The position numbers and the translations under genes were made by a program. Positions 1 to 15,300 of a DNA stretch of 64,000 bases are shown here, in pieces. The notes beneath the pieces were generated by a model, which saw nothing but the letters and a program-made list of their open reading frames with translations, made no database searches and had not been told where the DNA came from. The stretch lies in contig NW_019091365.1 in assembly GCF_001949145.1 (NCBI RefSeq), forward strand, positions 1,057,449-1,121,448, read 5' to 3'. This DNA is from Acanthaster planci. Lineage: Eukaryota > Echinodermata > Asteroidea > Valvatida > Acanthasteridae. Numbering within the stretch: the first letter of the stretch is position 1; the number at the start of each line of letters is the position of its first letter.

Positions 1-204
1 GCCTTATTATCCCTCAGAATACCCGAGTGTACAAAGCCCATTTGGGGAGCCTTAAGGCAGCTTCCCCTATGTACATTCTCTGGTGCGTTGCCTACATGAT
101 GCATTCATGCATATAGTCTCTCACTTCAGACTTCCTGAAATCTCAGGCCAGAATTTACACACCATAAAATGTCTGACCATTGGTATCATCATTTTCTCTT
201 TCAG

Positions 205-318
205 ATTTTAACGAGTGTGGCAGCACTCCATGCTTGAATGGTGGAACATGCAATGACCTGGTCAATGGATACCGATGCGACTGTCTTCTTGGTTTTACTG
301 GAAGCAACTGCGAAATCA
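205..318 (+). CDS. Gene 1 EGF exon 1 (first visible)
   Basis: Acceptor tttcag, donor gtaagt, 114 nt, phase 1-1. Encodes a Ca-binding EGF starting [10 protein letters not shown]-glucose (CGSTPC) and O-fucose (CLNGGTC) consensus sites and the hydroxylation motif [12 protein letters not shown] are present. The 204 bases before it are intron with nothing recognised. The 1,514-bp intron after it contains the TGACTT-rich array; the rest shows nothing recognisable. Confidence 0.95.
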
Positions 319-3300
319 GTAAGTGGCCAGGGTAGGGTGTGCCTCATACATATTCACGATTGAGAGCCCAACTCCCGCTGGTCCATCAATCATCGTGTGC
401 CAGTTGCTATCTTTGTTTTTACATGAAACACACCAGAGTTGCTGACTCGAGTCATGTGACTTGGACTCAAGTCGCTATTTTTGACTTGAGTTGTGACTTG
501 ACTTGTAAATACCAGCTTTGACTTTTGACTTGACTTGGACTTGCAAAAAATGACTTGTTACCAACCCAAGTCAGATGCTACTCTACCAGCCCCAAATATT
601 TTTAGAACTTGCAACTCGTAACTTTGTAAGTTGACACCTTGTTCTTTTTGCTTATTACAGCTGGACAAAATAACGTGCACCGTGATGTACTTGGACAAAG
701 AGACTTGTGACTTGACTTGTGTTTGGACCAAATGACTTGGGACTTGACTTGACTTGCCCTGTTACGAAATGACTTGTGACTGGACCTAATGATTTGTGAC
801 TTGACTTGGACTTGCAAATATGACTTGCTGCCACCTGTGGCACACACACACAAGGGTCGACGCACAAGTCAAATACGTGGTAGTCCTGGGAAATGTTCCT
901 GGAACTGTCGCATGGTTGAAGTACACACAAGTGAGCGAAGCCCTAGCAACAAGATGAACACACTACATATGAACAGACAGTGGCACACATAAATGTAGCC
1001 TTCCCTTTGCTCCTAAAATTTTAATGGGGACTGAATATATCTGACGAATGGCAAAAGTAATTATAACATGCTTTGTTTTGGGTGAATTCACCTCAAACTA
1101 GTTTGTCACCAGTATTTTGAAAAGTTACAACTGACTACCCACCCTCAAGCCCCAAGGTACAATAGTATACTACTGTTATCTTTCACCTGTATGGTGAAAA
1201 CTTTGCATTGTAGCCTCCTGCGGGTTGTCTTGTCACTTCTGGTAACAGCAGTTGTGGATGTGTTGTGTGGCCTTACTTACAAAATGCTGATATTTGCATG
1301 GGTTGCGCTGCCAAAAAGCACTCTGTTCCACACCCTAAGTAAAAGATTCATTTTACAAAGAACTGAGTTCACCATATCTTGACTTACAAGCTAAGCCACT
1401 GCAGAGTTACATGGCCAAGTAATTAGATATAGTCTTCACAAATGCTGCCATAAATGAGTTCAACAGTCTTACAGTGAGTTGAAAGCATTATAACTTTCAC
1501 AGCAATGTACATGTATTTATTCTCCTCCTGTGATAGCAGGCCATTGAAAACTGCCAAAGCAACCTTTCTGTGGGTGTTGGATTTTTAGTAGTAGCACCCG
1601 TCCTGCATTCATTGTCTATGTGACCAACAACATATGACAAGTCATAGTTTATGCCCAAAACTTGCTTGTGGTGGCCTGCTGGCATACAGGACACTGACCA
1701 AGCAATGTCACCGTGTTATTCATAAGGTGAACCCCAAGCAGCCATCCTGAATGCAGAATGACAGTTTTGGTCAGCACTTGAGAAGTGCGTGCCTTTAATG
1801 AACAATTCCGGTTGAATTGTTTTTCCCCTCAGACATCGACGAATGCTCCAGCAATCCCTGTTTCAATGGGGGCCAGTGCATAGATGCCATCAATTCATAC
1901 ACATGCAATTGTGTTCTTGGATGGACAGGCCTCCGCTGTGGAATCAGTAAGTCTCATAGCATGTACCACCAAATCGTGCCTCAGCTAGCCTTTTGCAAGT
2001 TAAATTTGAATAAAATCTGGTACTGGACCAGGACACTGAGTTTCCTGATTGTACATAAACATAACAATTCGAATTCTCAGACAAAAGACACTGTTGCTAT
2101 ACCTTGTGATTCGGGGCAAGCTTTTGCATAGCAACCACCATATTTGGAATGGACTGCTTCCTTAGTTCCCTTCTTATCCATTGAAAACAGTGTGTTGGTG
2201 CAAGGCATCTCTTATGTAACTAAGTAAAAGCTTGGCCCAAATCACAAGGTATTGCAACAGTGTCTTTAGTGTGGAGAATTTAACTTATGTTCAGTTGTTC
2301 ATGTGAATTTAAAGAACCCGGTGTACCAGATTTTATTCAAATTTAACTTCAAAAAGGCTCATTTTACATGGTCCCTGTGCACAAGTGCCCACCTAACAAT
2401 AAGTGTAAGATAGAGGCTGAGCCAACAATTGAAATACCAGTGCCTCCAAACTCACCTGACACCACGGCTTGCACGAGTACATATGCTGTGTCACATGCAC
2501 GTAAACAAATATGTTGACGTGAATGCCTGAGCCCAAATGGACACCATTGGGTGGTGGCATATCACCCCTGCTTATGTATTCTCACAGTTCATAAGCAGCA
2601 GCACAGAATGTGAGAAAAATCAGGCCACGCAACCAAATGAGAGCCCCAGATTGTTTCAACCCAAACAACAAGTGGTGTACAGCACTTTTGCTGCCTCACA
2701 TTTTCACAATTTTGACTGCTCGGACACATTTACTGCAGTCCTCATTATTTGGAGCAACCATGGACATCCTGATAAGTGGGCTCTTGGCCCAGTTCGGTGG
2801 AACTAAATGCAAAAATCTGCCAAAAGTTACCCTAATTCTGATAATGAATGCAAGAATTCCTGCAAGAGCACCCCTGCATGGAATTATAAAAACACAATAC
2901 TTAATAAGAGTAGGGAAAACACTGAAGACATGTTTTAGTACAAGAGGTTGGAGCAAACCACCCTAAAATAATGCTGGCCGAGCAGAATTCATAGCACGGG
3001 ATGGGGCAAGATAACCCAATCCACATATTAACCAGGGTGGGATTCGAATCCAGATCACATATGCTCTCAGCAGCTTTATTTGCAAGAGTTGGGTTTATGT
3101 CATTCTAAGGATACAACCAGGTGGGTATGCCTAGGAGCCAGATTTATGCTGTTGTCTCAAATGCATTTTGAATTGATTTGTGTAATAGATATCGACGAGT
3201 GTGCCAGTTCTCCCTGTGTCAATGGCGGCACCTGCATTGATGGCGTCAACAGCTACAGCTGTCGCTGTGCTGCAGGATATGATGGAGACCGCTGTCAAAA

Positions 3301-6300
3301 CAGTGAGTAGTCACAAATGGATTTATGTCCAGAATGTGAGACATTGGTTCCACTCCACCAAATATTTTCAAAGGAGCGGGAGACAGAAACTAGGGTTTAC
3401 CAAAATTGGGAAACTGTTCAAAAATTGTTCATAGCACATTTTACAATTGAGGTACCTATCATCAGAGCAATGTGTCCTATGATCCAGTCTAGTCTGATAT
3501 GAGCCCCAAACTGGACCAAGAGAGGGCACAATATTCTCAGCAGTCGAAGCTCCTTTGGTGGGAATTGCACTTTGCTAGTTCACAAACAGCTTTGAATGCA
3601 TACATTACAGTCGTGTCGCTACCAATAAAATGAACACTCCCAACCAACATGGCTCTTTTCAACTGATGCTGAAGGCAGATTGTCTTTTTTTTTTCCAAAA
3701 TTGCTCTGAATTTGGGATTGGTTCTGTGTTTTATAGCATACCCGGTTCCCGTACCATCCTACATGTAGGTACCTAGGCTAGAGCAATTGTAACCCTGCTA
3801 ACATTTTTAGAATTGCATCCAACCATGTCCGGTAGTGCGACATTTGTTTTCAATATTTGATTTCATATTGAAGTGACAGAAACCAAAAAATGTGAGCTCA
3901 AAGATGTCAATGATGCACTATGATGATGCAGCAAATGCATCTAAAAGATTTGACAAACTTTTTTTTTTTGCAACTGCCTGAATTTTGAAGTCGGGTCACT
4001 TTTAGCTGGGGGTCAACATTGCTAGGGACTGCCTAGAATCCACCATTGAACAAAACTAGGTAAAAGGGTTGATATTCCCAGTAAGCGGAGAGGAGATACA
4101 TGATTTTAAATTTGAAATCATGTTTTTAATGGACCCTTTCCATGAAATATGCAAATTAGATAGGCGCATGTGCACGTCTACCACTGGTTGGCAAGCGCGG
4201 CCATCAACATCGAGCTGCTGTAACCATAACCTGGCACATTGAACTTCAATCAAAACTAGATTACAGCCTTTGTCTGACTAAGTTAAGTTTTCAATGTCCT
4301 GAGGTTGGAAAGTAACAATTTGTTGTTTTTAAGTTTGGCACTCATGTTCAACCATACTAGTATAATATTTGCTCATATTTATGCACACATGGAGATTTGT
4401 ATTGTTACGTTACAGATTTAAGCAACCTTGCTAACCAGTGGTAGTTATGTGCATGCGTCTGCCTTATTTGCATATTTCATGGGAAAGGTCCCTTCAGGCG
4501 CAGATCCTGCTAATTAATCATACTGACTGGGTAAAACATGAGAGCTTTATCTTCTCCAATTGGTTCAAGTCACATTTTAAAAATGGTAACTTGCCATGGA
4601 CGTTCTTGACTCTCGGTTTACTGTTCCAAGAGCCTTGGGAAGTGGTACTTTTCAAAGTCTCTAAACCCACTGCAGTGCCAAGCAGCGCTGGACCATGTTG
4701 ATTCTCAACATGATTTATCATGGGTTGACCTTCAAATCCATCTCCTTCGATCTCCAGATATCGATGAGTGTGCCAGTGGTCCCTGTATCAATGGTGGTAC
4801 GTGTATTGACGGCATCAATGGCTACAATTGTAACTGCGCACCAGGATATACAGGAGCCCAGTGCCAGATTGGTAAGAAAGATCTTGGGGAAAACATTTTC
4901 CACTATATTGAGAAAATACCTGCCATCTCAGATTGCTGTATGCTGCAAAAGCCCGGGAGTGTGTTATACGTGCATTCTGGCAATTTCGGCTTGCAGTGGT
5001 TGGTGACATGTACACTCATACATGTACATGTTGTTACCGGGTTGTTGAAACTACACCCATGTTGAAACATAAATGCCATGGCGACCAATTTTCATCCCCA
5101 CAACTGGGTCCCAATTTTCTTAATAAAAGAAATTGTCCCCTTAACGTAGTGAATGCCTTCTCACTTTCCCTTATGTTTCAGTGGTTCCCGTTGGTTTCCA
5201 GACACAAAGAGTGTCTGACTACTCCTCGGAAGCCCTGATCATGAGTTTGGTACCCTGACCCCTCAGTGTACCATTGCTGTTCATTGTTGTTAATTGATTA
5301 CAGCATGATCTCTAAGTGTAGAAGAGATACACGTTACATTACAAATTGTCACACAAACCTTGCACAGATATACATGTATATAGATCAGTGCCCCTAGACT
5401 AGACAGCCTTATACAGAGTGATTCCCCTTAACCTCAGACTCCACCTGTGACATCACATGATTGTACCTTGTGTTCCATTACATTCGATAAATCAGGGTTC
5501 TTGCGGCCTGAAAAAGTCACGGAAATCTGTTTTTGTTTTCCAGGCCTGGAAAAGTCATGACATTTTGTAAATGTGACTAAAATCACCAAAAAGTCAATTT
5601 ATCAAACACTGTGTGATTTCTATTACCAGAAATAAGTGCAGGAAATGTGTGATTTTATTTGCAACTTCGAAAGTCTGAATAGTCCAAGAAATTGCCTTAT
5701 TGGGTCGTGGATTTTCATAATTTGGTCATGGAAAAGTCATGGAATTTAATTGTCCTTTACATGTACATGCAGGTACAGGAACCCAAATGGAGGACATCAC
5801 AGTTGGAATTTGAAGAGCTTATAAATATGCACTGACCTTGCTTTTTGGATGGGGCAATGCAGAAATTAGATGGTCAAATCAAATTTATAATTTTCTAGGC
5901 TTGCATTTGTTATGAGCTTTGCAATGAGACATCACTCAAAAAAATTGGCCATCAATGAATAATAAACTAATTAACTCCGTATTTTGTGAGTATGAGTACA
6001 TGTATACTAAACATGACTTGCCCAATTCTAGCTGTAAAAGCCTGTGATGTGTAATAAACATAAGCTGGCCATGTCACTTAATTGAATGCATGTAACTTTT
6101 TAACGTTTGGAGCTGTTGTGCACTTAAGCACATTACTAAAAGGCTTTTTTGAACGGCATAAAGACATAATTATGAACAGGCACCTTGTTCACAGAATCAC
6201 AGAACACCTCATGCCACTCGTTTTTTCACCTTCAGCACTGCAACCACAGAGATTCTATTTTACCATTTTCATTTTGACTTGATATTGACAGATATCGATG

Positions 6301-9300
6301 AGTGTGCCAGCTCACCGTGCCGCTTCGGCTCCACCTGTAACAACCTCATCAACTTGTACACATGTATTTGCGTGTCTGGCTACACTGGCTACAACTGCGA
6401 CCAAGGTGAACCTCAATATCAAGGGTGTATGCTGGGGGGAGGGGGTGGTGGGGGTTTCCCTTTTGACCCTCTGTAATCCCCTATTTGTTTCCCCAATAAA
6501 ACCGCCACAAAACAGAAGTCTGCAATTTGTCTTTTTTCCATTTTTCTGGGATTTGTCCTAAAATGTAAAATGCACCAGGCTGAAGGAATTGATTTCCCTT
6601 CAAAATTTTCCTGAGGGAGCCTGCTCCCAGAGCCCCATAGTCTGGGTATTCAGTGATCTGAATCCATTACATTTTGAAGCCCACTTCTAACAATCCTGGG
6701 TACGCCCCTGAACACGCTGGCAAGGCACTGTCTTTAAAGGTACAGTCTGTCATTTGTCATTTGTGCCTGAAAAGGCAACAAAAGTGGTCAAAATCTAAAG
6801 ATGGATGCTTTGCAACTGATCTGATGAAGTTTGAGTTCCATGAATGTACTGAGAGAAAAACAGTTTTTTAGGATTTCAACTTCAAAACAGAAGTTGCAGA
6901 GTCATGTTTTGAATAATGCTCAAGTTTAGCACCAGGGACCTGCTCTCATTCAACCGATTGCAGCTACAAGATGCTGTGCACTGAGCTGATGAATTACAGC
7001 AACCGCGCATGCTTGTGGATCATGTCAACGCTTGCACACTTTGCCAAATTACAAAAACACAATGATTTAATGCTTGCTGTGCACCTTCTAATTTTACTGT
7101 AAGAACAGACCAGAAAGATTTGTGCTGAAAAACTGGACTGATCTGTCCTTTTGCCAGGTAACTACAGGAAGTCAAACATGTTTGATTTGTTAACATCTGA
7201 TTTTACCAGGTGTACTTTTACTCGACATTAAGATGTGGAATCAACACAGCGCTTCCACCAGATGGGAGTATTTATGACAACCAGTTGCACAAAGTCATTG
7301 TAGCGGATTGGCGTGCATAGTGTTATGGTCTGCCGCAATGGTGATAAAGACTTAACCAGTAATGCAGCAGTCTAGTAAACTTATAAATGCAGAAGGGCGT
7401 GCTGCGGGCTTAACTGATGAAGCGGTTTAAACCACAGCTGGGGGGGGGATGGGAGAGGAAGCGGGCAGAACTGGGGGGGTAGAGGTTCAACACTAACTAG
7501 TCGTTTAAATGCCCATATTTATTCTTTCTTCCCGTTCAGATATCAATGAATGTGCAAGCCAACCCTGTCAGAACGGTGGTTTCTGTGTCAACCAAGTCAA
7601 TCAGTACACCTGCAACTGTCCAGCTGGCTTTGAAGGAGTCAACTGCCAGATCGGTAAGGAACAAGGGTACAGCTGCCTCTGAATCTACATGGCTATGGCT
7701 GGGATTGTGGTATGCTTCTATTTGAAGTGGGTACAGACAGACTGTTTATTGAGAGAATTGCAGCATGAGTGTGTCAATTGTTCGAACCAAAATGGTGGAT
7801 TTTGCATCAGTGCATATGGACAGTTAGCACACAATTGCTGCGTGCTGCACAGCACAAATAATGGACAGCTCTTTCGGTTCCAAAGTCTGAAGTTGGCGCT
7901 ACTCTCTATAAACAGCTCTGGGTACAGCCACCAGGCAGCAGGCTCTGTAGACACGAGTGTGGACATGACTTTCCTGATCATAGGCTCTGTCTTTTTTTTT
8001 CCTGGGAAGGGACAGTCCCATAAAAAGCATATGTCATGTAGAGGGTGGGCTTTACGGGGAGGAAGGGGTTTGAAAGTGGCTGGTTTCATTAACGCCACAG
8101 TGAATATTTGGAATGGTTAATGGTAAGGAGTAACAAGTAGAGTGATTGTCTCAATAACCATAAATGGATATTATATCCTCTCCATACTTGAAAATTCATC
8201 CCTCGATTTTCACAGCATTATGGCTGGTGAGCAAAAGCTTAACACGAAATTTTCTTCCCTTAGTTTGTCCTAAAAGCAGCATGCTATAAAGGTAACTTAG
8301 TGAAGTTTTAGCTCAGTGAATACTGTATATTCCGAAAAAATGTTCTTGGATCTTGATTTCAAATCAAAAGTTACCAAGACGTGTTTTGAATTGTGCCCGA
8401 ATTCAGCATCCCGAACACACTCTCACTTAGCCGATTGCTGCCACACAATGTCATGCACCGAGCTGACTCATTATAATAACGGTGGATATTGTGTGCATCA
8501 TGTCAGTGCTTGCGCACGCCTTGCCAAATTAAAAATGAATTGCTTCTGACAGCTCTCTGAACATGCATCAACAGATGCATTTTTGAAAATAGGCTTCTTT
8601 CATTGTTTTCTTCAAAATGAAAGCTTGCCAGAAANNNNNNNNNNNNNNNNNNNNNNNNNNNNNNNNNNNNNNNNNNNNNNNNNNNNNNNNNNNNNNNNNN
8701 NNNNNNNNNNNNNNNNNNNNNNNNNNNNNNNNNNNNNNNNNNNNNNNNNNNNNNNNNNNNNNNNNNNNNNNNNNNNNNNNNNNNNNNNNNNNNNNNNNNN
8801 NNNNNNNNNNNNNNNNNNNNNNNNNNNNNNNNNNNNNNNNNNNNNNNNNNNNNNNNNNNNNNNNNNNNNNNNNNNNNNNNNNNNNNNNNNNNNNNNNNNN
8901 NNNNNNNNNNNNNNNNNNNNNNNNNNNNNNNNNNNNNNNNNNNNNNNNNNNNNNNNNNNNNNNNNNNNNNNNNNNNNNNNNNNNNNNNNNNNNNNNNNNN
9001 NNNNNNNNNNNNNNNNNNNNNNNNNNNNNNNNNNNNNNNNNNNNNNNNNNNNNNNNNNNNNNNNNNNNNNNNNNNNNNNNNNNNNNNNNNNNNNNNNNNN
9101 NNNNNNNNNNNNNNNNNNNNNNNNNNNNNNNNNNNNNNNNNNNNNNNNNNNNNNNNNNNNNNNNNNNNNNNNNNNNNNNNNNNNNNNNNNNNNNNNNNNN
9201 NNNNNNNNNNNNNNNNNNNNNNNNNNNNNNNNNNNNNNNNNNNNNNNNNNNNNNNNNNNNNNNNNNNNNNNNNNNNNNNNNNNNNNNNNNNNNNNNNNNN

Positions 9301-12300
9301 NNNNNNNNNNNNNNNNNNNNNNNNNNNNNNNNNNNNNNNNNNNNNNNNNNNNNNTTTGCTTTTCAACACTAATTTTGTCCGTTACTTCTTTGATAGCTGC
9401 AAATGATGGACCGTACCTTTAAATGGATCCCTGGTCATCACATGTTCAAGTTCCATTTCCTAAACTCGTATATATTTCACCATCGGCTAATAAGGCAGTT
9501 TTGGTTGAGATTTTTTAACTATGTATAATTTGCGCCAGTAGAAAAAATATGTTTTTATACTCAGACACTCTGTAACAGTTTTTGAATTTTATTTTAAGCG
9601 AACTTTTTTTACAAGGATGGCAATAATACTAGGTGGATTTCAATTTCTGCATTTTTTAGCGCAGAAGTCTTCTCAGGCAAAACCCTCAGTAAAAAAGTTG
9701 GGATTGTGATAATCATTGGAATTTTTGTGCATGTTATAGCATAGTTGTCAGTAGCAAAGATAGGCTCTAGCAAAGGTGAATGTTGTCAGTAACTTTGAGC
9801 ACACAGGCTTACACTGAAATATAAGCAACACTTTCAACTGATTTTGAAGGGAAAAGAATGATTCCAAATGCATACTCCCCAAAAATCCACTTGAAGTAAA
9901 TAATTTTACAAGACTGGATCCAGATCCAACTTTTTAAGGGGGTAAATTTTTTTCCATGTAATCTTTTGTGGCCTGTCTGATGAATGAGGCAACACTTCTG
10001 GGCTTTTTACGTGCTTTTGGACAGAAGGGAAAGTTTCATGTAATATCCTGAGATAGATAGCAAGGTAATTGTGTATAGCACATTTCCAACAGACTACATG
10101 TATTTAAAACATCCCAGGGTATTTTTGCCTATATAAAAGAAAATGTTCCTATGTTGTAATGACAATTAATTTCTTCCAGATATCAATGAATGTGCCAGCA
10201 ACCCTTGTCAAAATGGAGGTGTTTGTGCCAATCAGATCAATCGCTTCGAGTGTACCTGTGCCGCAGGATGGGAGGGTGTCATCTGCGACATCAGTAAGTG
10301 TCCATTTAATCACTATGAAAAAGGACAAACAAACAAAAATGCAAAATTCTGAGCTCTGACTTGTAATAGAAGTCTCATATAGGGGCCAGATTTTTTTATG
10401 GACCATCCTAAGAAACTCTAGAATTTTAAATTAATGTCTATGTAGACTCTTAGAGACTAGCCGAATATTGTTACTTACTTTGCTGTTTTGGTTATGTTAT
10501 CATCAAAATCATGTTTGTGCACTTAATGTAGGCCTTTGTTTTTGAGAACATTTTTCTAATTATTATTACTACTTTAAGTGCATAGTACATTCACTCGTAA
10601 AAAAAAATTGTTTCAGGCCAGTACATGCGTACTATTGAGCATACTTATAGGGTGCATTGAACCTCATGTAGGTTTGCAGATAAGCCAGATGGGGCACTCC
10701 CTGATAAGCAACTTTCTGATGGGAAATTGTCAGTTTCCGGCTTTGGCCTTCCAGTTACTGGTAAAATTGTGGCTCCCAGTCAGTAGGAAATGAAAAAGAA
10801 TATCTCACTAAGTGTAGAAACATGTCAGGCACTCTTCAAAATACCAAATAATGAAACTTCTACTAAATATTAAATAAAGGTAGTCCCTTCTCTAAAACTG
10901 ATGGGACAAATGTACATTTAGAGGTATAATCTGACACCATCCAAGCGATGCAGCTTTGCATGTTGGGAATGTGGGGCATTGGAGTATTTCCACCCCTCCC
11001 CCTGTCTTCTTGCCCCTTAGTTCCCCATCTGTACGACCACACCACTGTCTATTTCAGTCAGTCTGCCGTTAACATTTACACAAAGTAGCGTTTGGAAATC
11101 AGATATTATTTTCGAATTCCCCCCCTTAAAAAAAAATTATTTGGCTACCCAGTGCGAAGAGCAGACAATATGAGAGCAGCCTATATCCTTTTTTTTCTGT
11201 TTTGTTCTGTTTCCCTTCCCTGCAGACATTCAGGAATGTAACAGCTCCCCTTGTCGCAATGGTGGTCAGTGTGTGGATGGCATCAACTCCTTCACCTGCA
11301 ATTGCGCCGCTGGCTTCACTGGCACTGTCTGCGAAATCAGTAAAGTTTTCCTGTTCCTTACAATCACTCCTCTTTTGTCTAACCCTAACCTCAAAAATTT
11401 TAACCTTAATCAAGAAGTTTTTTCCTGCAGGGATTTCGTTTTTTTTTTCCCACTGGCAAAAACAAAGGTGATAGGTGGTCGCAACAGAAGAAGGTTTTTT
11501 CTTCCAGGTTGGTCAACTGAAAAATGTTGAGCATGCACATGCCCCACATGTACATGACGAACGTCAGTGTCGTAAGTAGTGGCCAGACTCATGAATCTGA
11601 GGTCTTTTGGGGCCAAAGGTCATGGGTTTGCTGGTCGGTGACTTTTCGTTTGAAAATTTACCGGCCAGATTTGTCACAAATTGCATGTTCTCATGGTGTC
11701 ATGGTGTGGGTACAACTAACAGTTTTTTTCTTCTTCCACCTTATACTTGCGTCTCTGTCCTTTCTTTCTTTTTTTTTTCTTCCCTTTTTCCACTTTTCCC
11801 CATCCCTCCCTAAAACCCACACAACTACAGAATTAGGGCATAGGCATGTAAACTAGGCATAGTCGTAGGGACAAAACTATATCACTCATTCCAGATTACC
11901 CGTAAATCGCCTCCAATAAGTCAGGAAAGAAAGTCACTCACACTGTTTGCTCCAAGCTCAAAATGACAAGTCAGAGTATCTGTGAACTTCACCTTTTCAA
12001 AATGACATACATGTCTGATAGTGAATGTACTGAATTCCAAACCACCAGTTTTGAATGCGATCTACTAGGAGTTTCCTGACTTAGTGGGGGAATGCACGAA
12101 GAAAAAACCAGTGGAACTCTCCGACGACCTTTAACCTTTTGTGTCTGCCAGTGGTTTTTATGGAAAGACAGTTGCCTGAAATTCCCTCAAAAGTCCCTTT
12201 CCAGTCAGAGAAGTCTTGCAAGCTTTTGCTAAAAAATAGCACTTGAGTAAGAAAAAAAAAGTGGGCAACTGTTGTCAGCCACACCGCAGCATAAGAGAGT

Positions 12301-15300
12301 AAGGGGCCTGGCGGGGGTATGCTTGACCGTGTTTTTCCGTGTAGTGCATTTTACGGGAAATGTGAAATTGGTTTGACAATCAATTTCACATTTCCTTCTC
12401 CCGCTTCTGTTCCCTTTTGCCAGACATCGACGAATGCTTCAGTGCTCCGTGTCAAAATGGCGGGCTTTGCGTTGATGGTGTTAACGCCTACTCTTGCGTA
12501 TGTCTAGCTGGTTTTACCGGAGCCCAATGCCAGACTAGTGAGTACAAGTTACTAAATTTCAAAGACGTTGTGACCTCTACATGTATTTTTGCTGCAGACT
12601 TTCAGAAAATTCTTTTCACTTTGGCTTGGATTTGACTCGAAAAATAACAACACAGCATTTATAAGGTGCACAGTATGTGACAAAAGTTGACATTAAAACT
12701 GGGTCATTATTATTATCCTTGTAAACCGTATTTGGCTCAAAACATTTTTGAAATCATCTCAGCTTCCTGGAGATTATACAGATTCTGCCATTTCAGATGC
12801 AGGCAGCTAAATGCAATAGCCATCTTTGCCCTCATTGGTACCCAGTTACAATCCTGGACGGAGATAAGCACATAGGAGGACTTTAACCCAAGATAACAAA
12901 AAGTAACCAGCTGTTGAATTTGAACCCATTCCTCATGGTCGGGATCTAAGAGCTTCAGCCATCAACCCACATGTCCAAAATAACTACAGGGAAAAACTCT
13001 GACTGAATGGGACTGAGCACCTAGAGTCTATAAGTGCAGTGGTAGAATATGAGCCAATCAAATGCTGTAGGCAGCACACAGCTGGCACTTGTTATTGAGA
13101 AATGACTCCTGCACACTCTGTGCTATGTGCACTGGGACAAGCAATTCACATTCACTTATGTTGCCCCAAGAAACATTTTTCCTGTTAAAAAAAAATCTGT
13201 CTTCTTAAAGCAGTTTTAGCAAGGCTCACTCACAATTTCCTTCCCTAGATATCAATGAGTGCATGAGTGGGCCATGTCGCAATGGTGGCGTCTGTGTCGA
13301 TGGCATCAACATGTACGAATGTAACTGCCCCACTGACTACACTGGTGTCCACTGCGAAACGGGTAAGTTGGAACCTGAAAGGGTTCAAATTAGGGATAGC
13401 CTATGGATGTAACCATCAACTTCTTTACTATAACCTAGACATGACATTTACTTTTATATCATGAGTTTGGGTGACCAAAACAGGCCACGTCATGCAACAG
13501 CAATGTTGTTTATACACAAGCATAACATGCTTCATTTCTTTGAATCATGCATCATGTTCCTGTCATTAATTACCATGTTCTTTCATGTCCAACACTTTGA
13601 TCACAATTTTTGTTATCAACTGTTGTTTTTTGGTTAAAGTTAAGATACCAGTGGGTGGAACCTAGTAGCATACATGTGAGAATTGGCAACTTTAATGCAT
13701 GACATCTTGGACTTGTTGATCAATCAGTAATAGCTTACTGTCTCTGCATTCTCAAGCCAGTGCATAATTGTGCAAATGGTACATCATAGTCATACATTGA
13801 TCTTGTTACGAGTTGAACCAATACATTACCCTCGTCTTGTAAAACAGCATTCTTGGAAATCTACACAATGGCTTCCAGCAATTTTGATCATTCTCCCAAC
13901 ATAGCTCAGATTATTTCCAAAGTAATGCTTTCTGAAATGTTGGAAAGTTGAGACTTAGGTTCCACAGTTTTACTGCCAATATTTCTGGCCAAGGCTATAA
14001 ACTAAAAAACATAATCAGGTGGTATGGGTTAATTTGAGCAGCTGGACTCACAAAAGTAAACACTCAGATAAAGACTTCATAGATTATTAAAGAGATTGCT
14101 TACATTTTTTAAATCGTGCACAATTCAAGTCATCCCTCGCTTTCCTTTCCATTTTTAGATCTGAATACTTGCCGGAGTAGTCCCTGTCGGAATGGCGGCC
14201 GCTGTGAAAATCAAGGCCCTGACTATGTCTGCATCTGCACGTCAGCATACACAGGACGAAACTGTCAATATGGTAGTTTCGGTGTTTTTCTAGCACAGGC
14301 TACCTCTGTGGGGGGGGGAGCTCCTGCTCTGTGTTAGTGTGGCACTGGGGTCCCAAATTTTAGTGTCTAAGTGATTTATTGATCGTTAACTTGGACCAGT
14401 TTATGTAATTGCTTTACAAAAATTCTGCATCAGACTCTGATTGTTTTAGTCATATTATACTGGAGTCACGGAAAAAGAAAATAAATCTTTGCAGTTTTAA
14501 CAAAGAAGCATGCTCCTGTTTGTACATAGTACATATGCTCTCCATGTAGGCCCAGTAATTGTTCAAGCTGGTTTATCGACCCAAAGGTGTTATTTTAATA
14601 GGATTTTACTAGGTTTTAGGCTTTTTGATTCAAAGTTCTGCATTGTTAGGGTTTTGATCATTGCTCAGCTACTCACTTTCGCTGTTTATATAAGAAGTGC
14701 AGGCTTCACACAAACATAGCCATGTAGGAGAGAACCCTTGCCTTGTTAGTTAAAACCCACAGCTTTAAAAAGTCTGTAGAAATTTTGTGTTGGCTCAGCT
14801 CAACCTCTTTCATGGCTGTTTGGTATATTTCTTACTGTCTTGTACTGAACAATCCTGCCATAAAGCAAGATAATGAGTGCTGTTCTGTTTCCCCAGAAAT
14901 CAATTCCTGTGCCAGCGTGCCATGCCAGAATGGTGGAACCTGCGTAGACTCCCTGACTGGCTACACATGTACTTGTCGTCCAGGCTACACTGGCTATAAC
15001 TGTGAAACTGGTAACTTCCTGCATACTTTTTCATCAATTTTCTGCGTACTTTTTCATCAATTGTCTTTCCCTATTTACTCAACGATTTATGTTTTCCCCT
15101 GAGATGGAAATTGTACAGCAGTTAGTTCCAAGTTTATACGGATTCCATCTTTCCCCAGCTTTTCTCCATTCCAAAAAGAAAGTATCTATTCTTGATAATC
15201 ATGAAAGCCACTAGAGCATAGAATGCTCAGGAAAGATACCCAGTTTTGTCAAAGCTAAGTGGGCATTGAGTTGTATGAAGCAACCAGGACATGATTTCTG

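Noticed and set aside
7757-7830. EGF-like string HECVNC...NQNGGFC on the + strand after exon 6
   Set aside because: No acceptor at the right place, wrong cysteine spacing, and no C4-x-C5 motif or donor. The wider context resembles the repeat sequence seen near 6867 and 8347.
8503-9422. Long reading frames on both strands across 8.5-9.4 kb
   Set aside because: They consist almost entirely of undetermined bases in the assembly gap.
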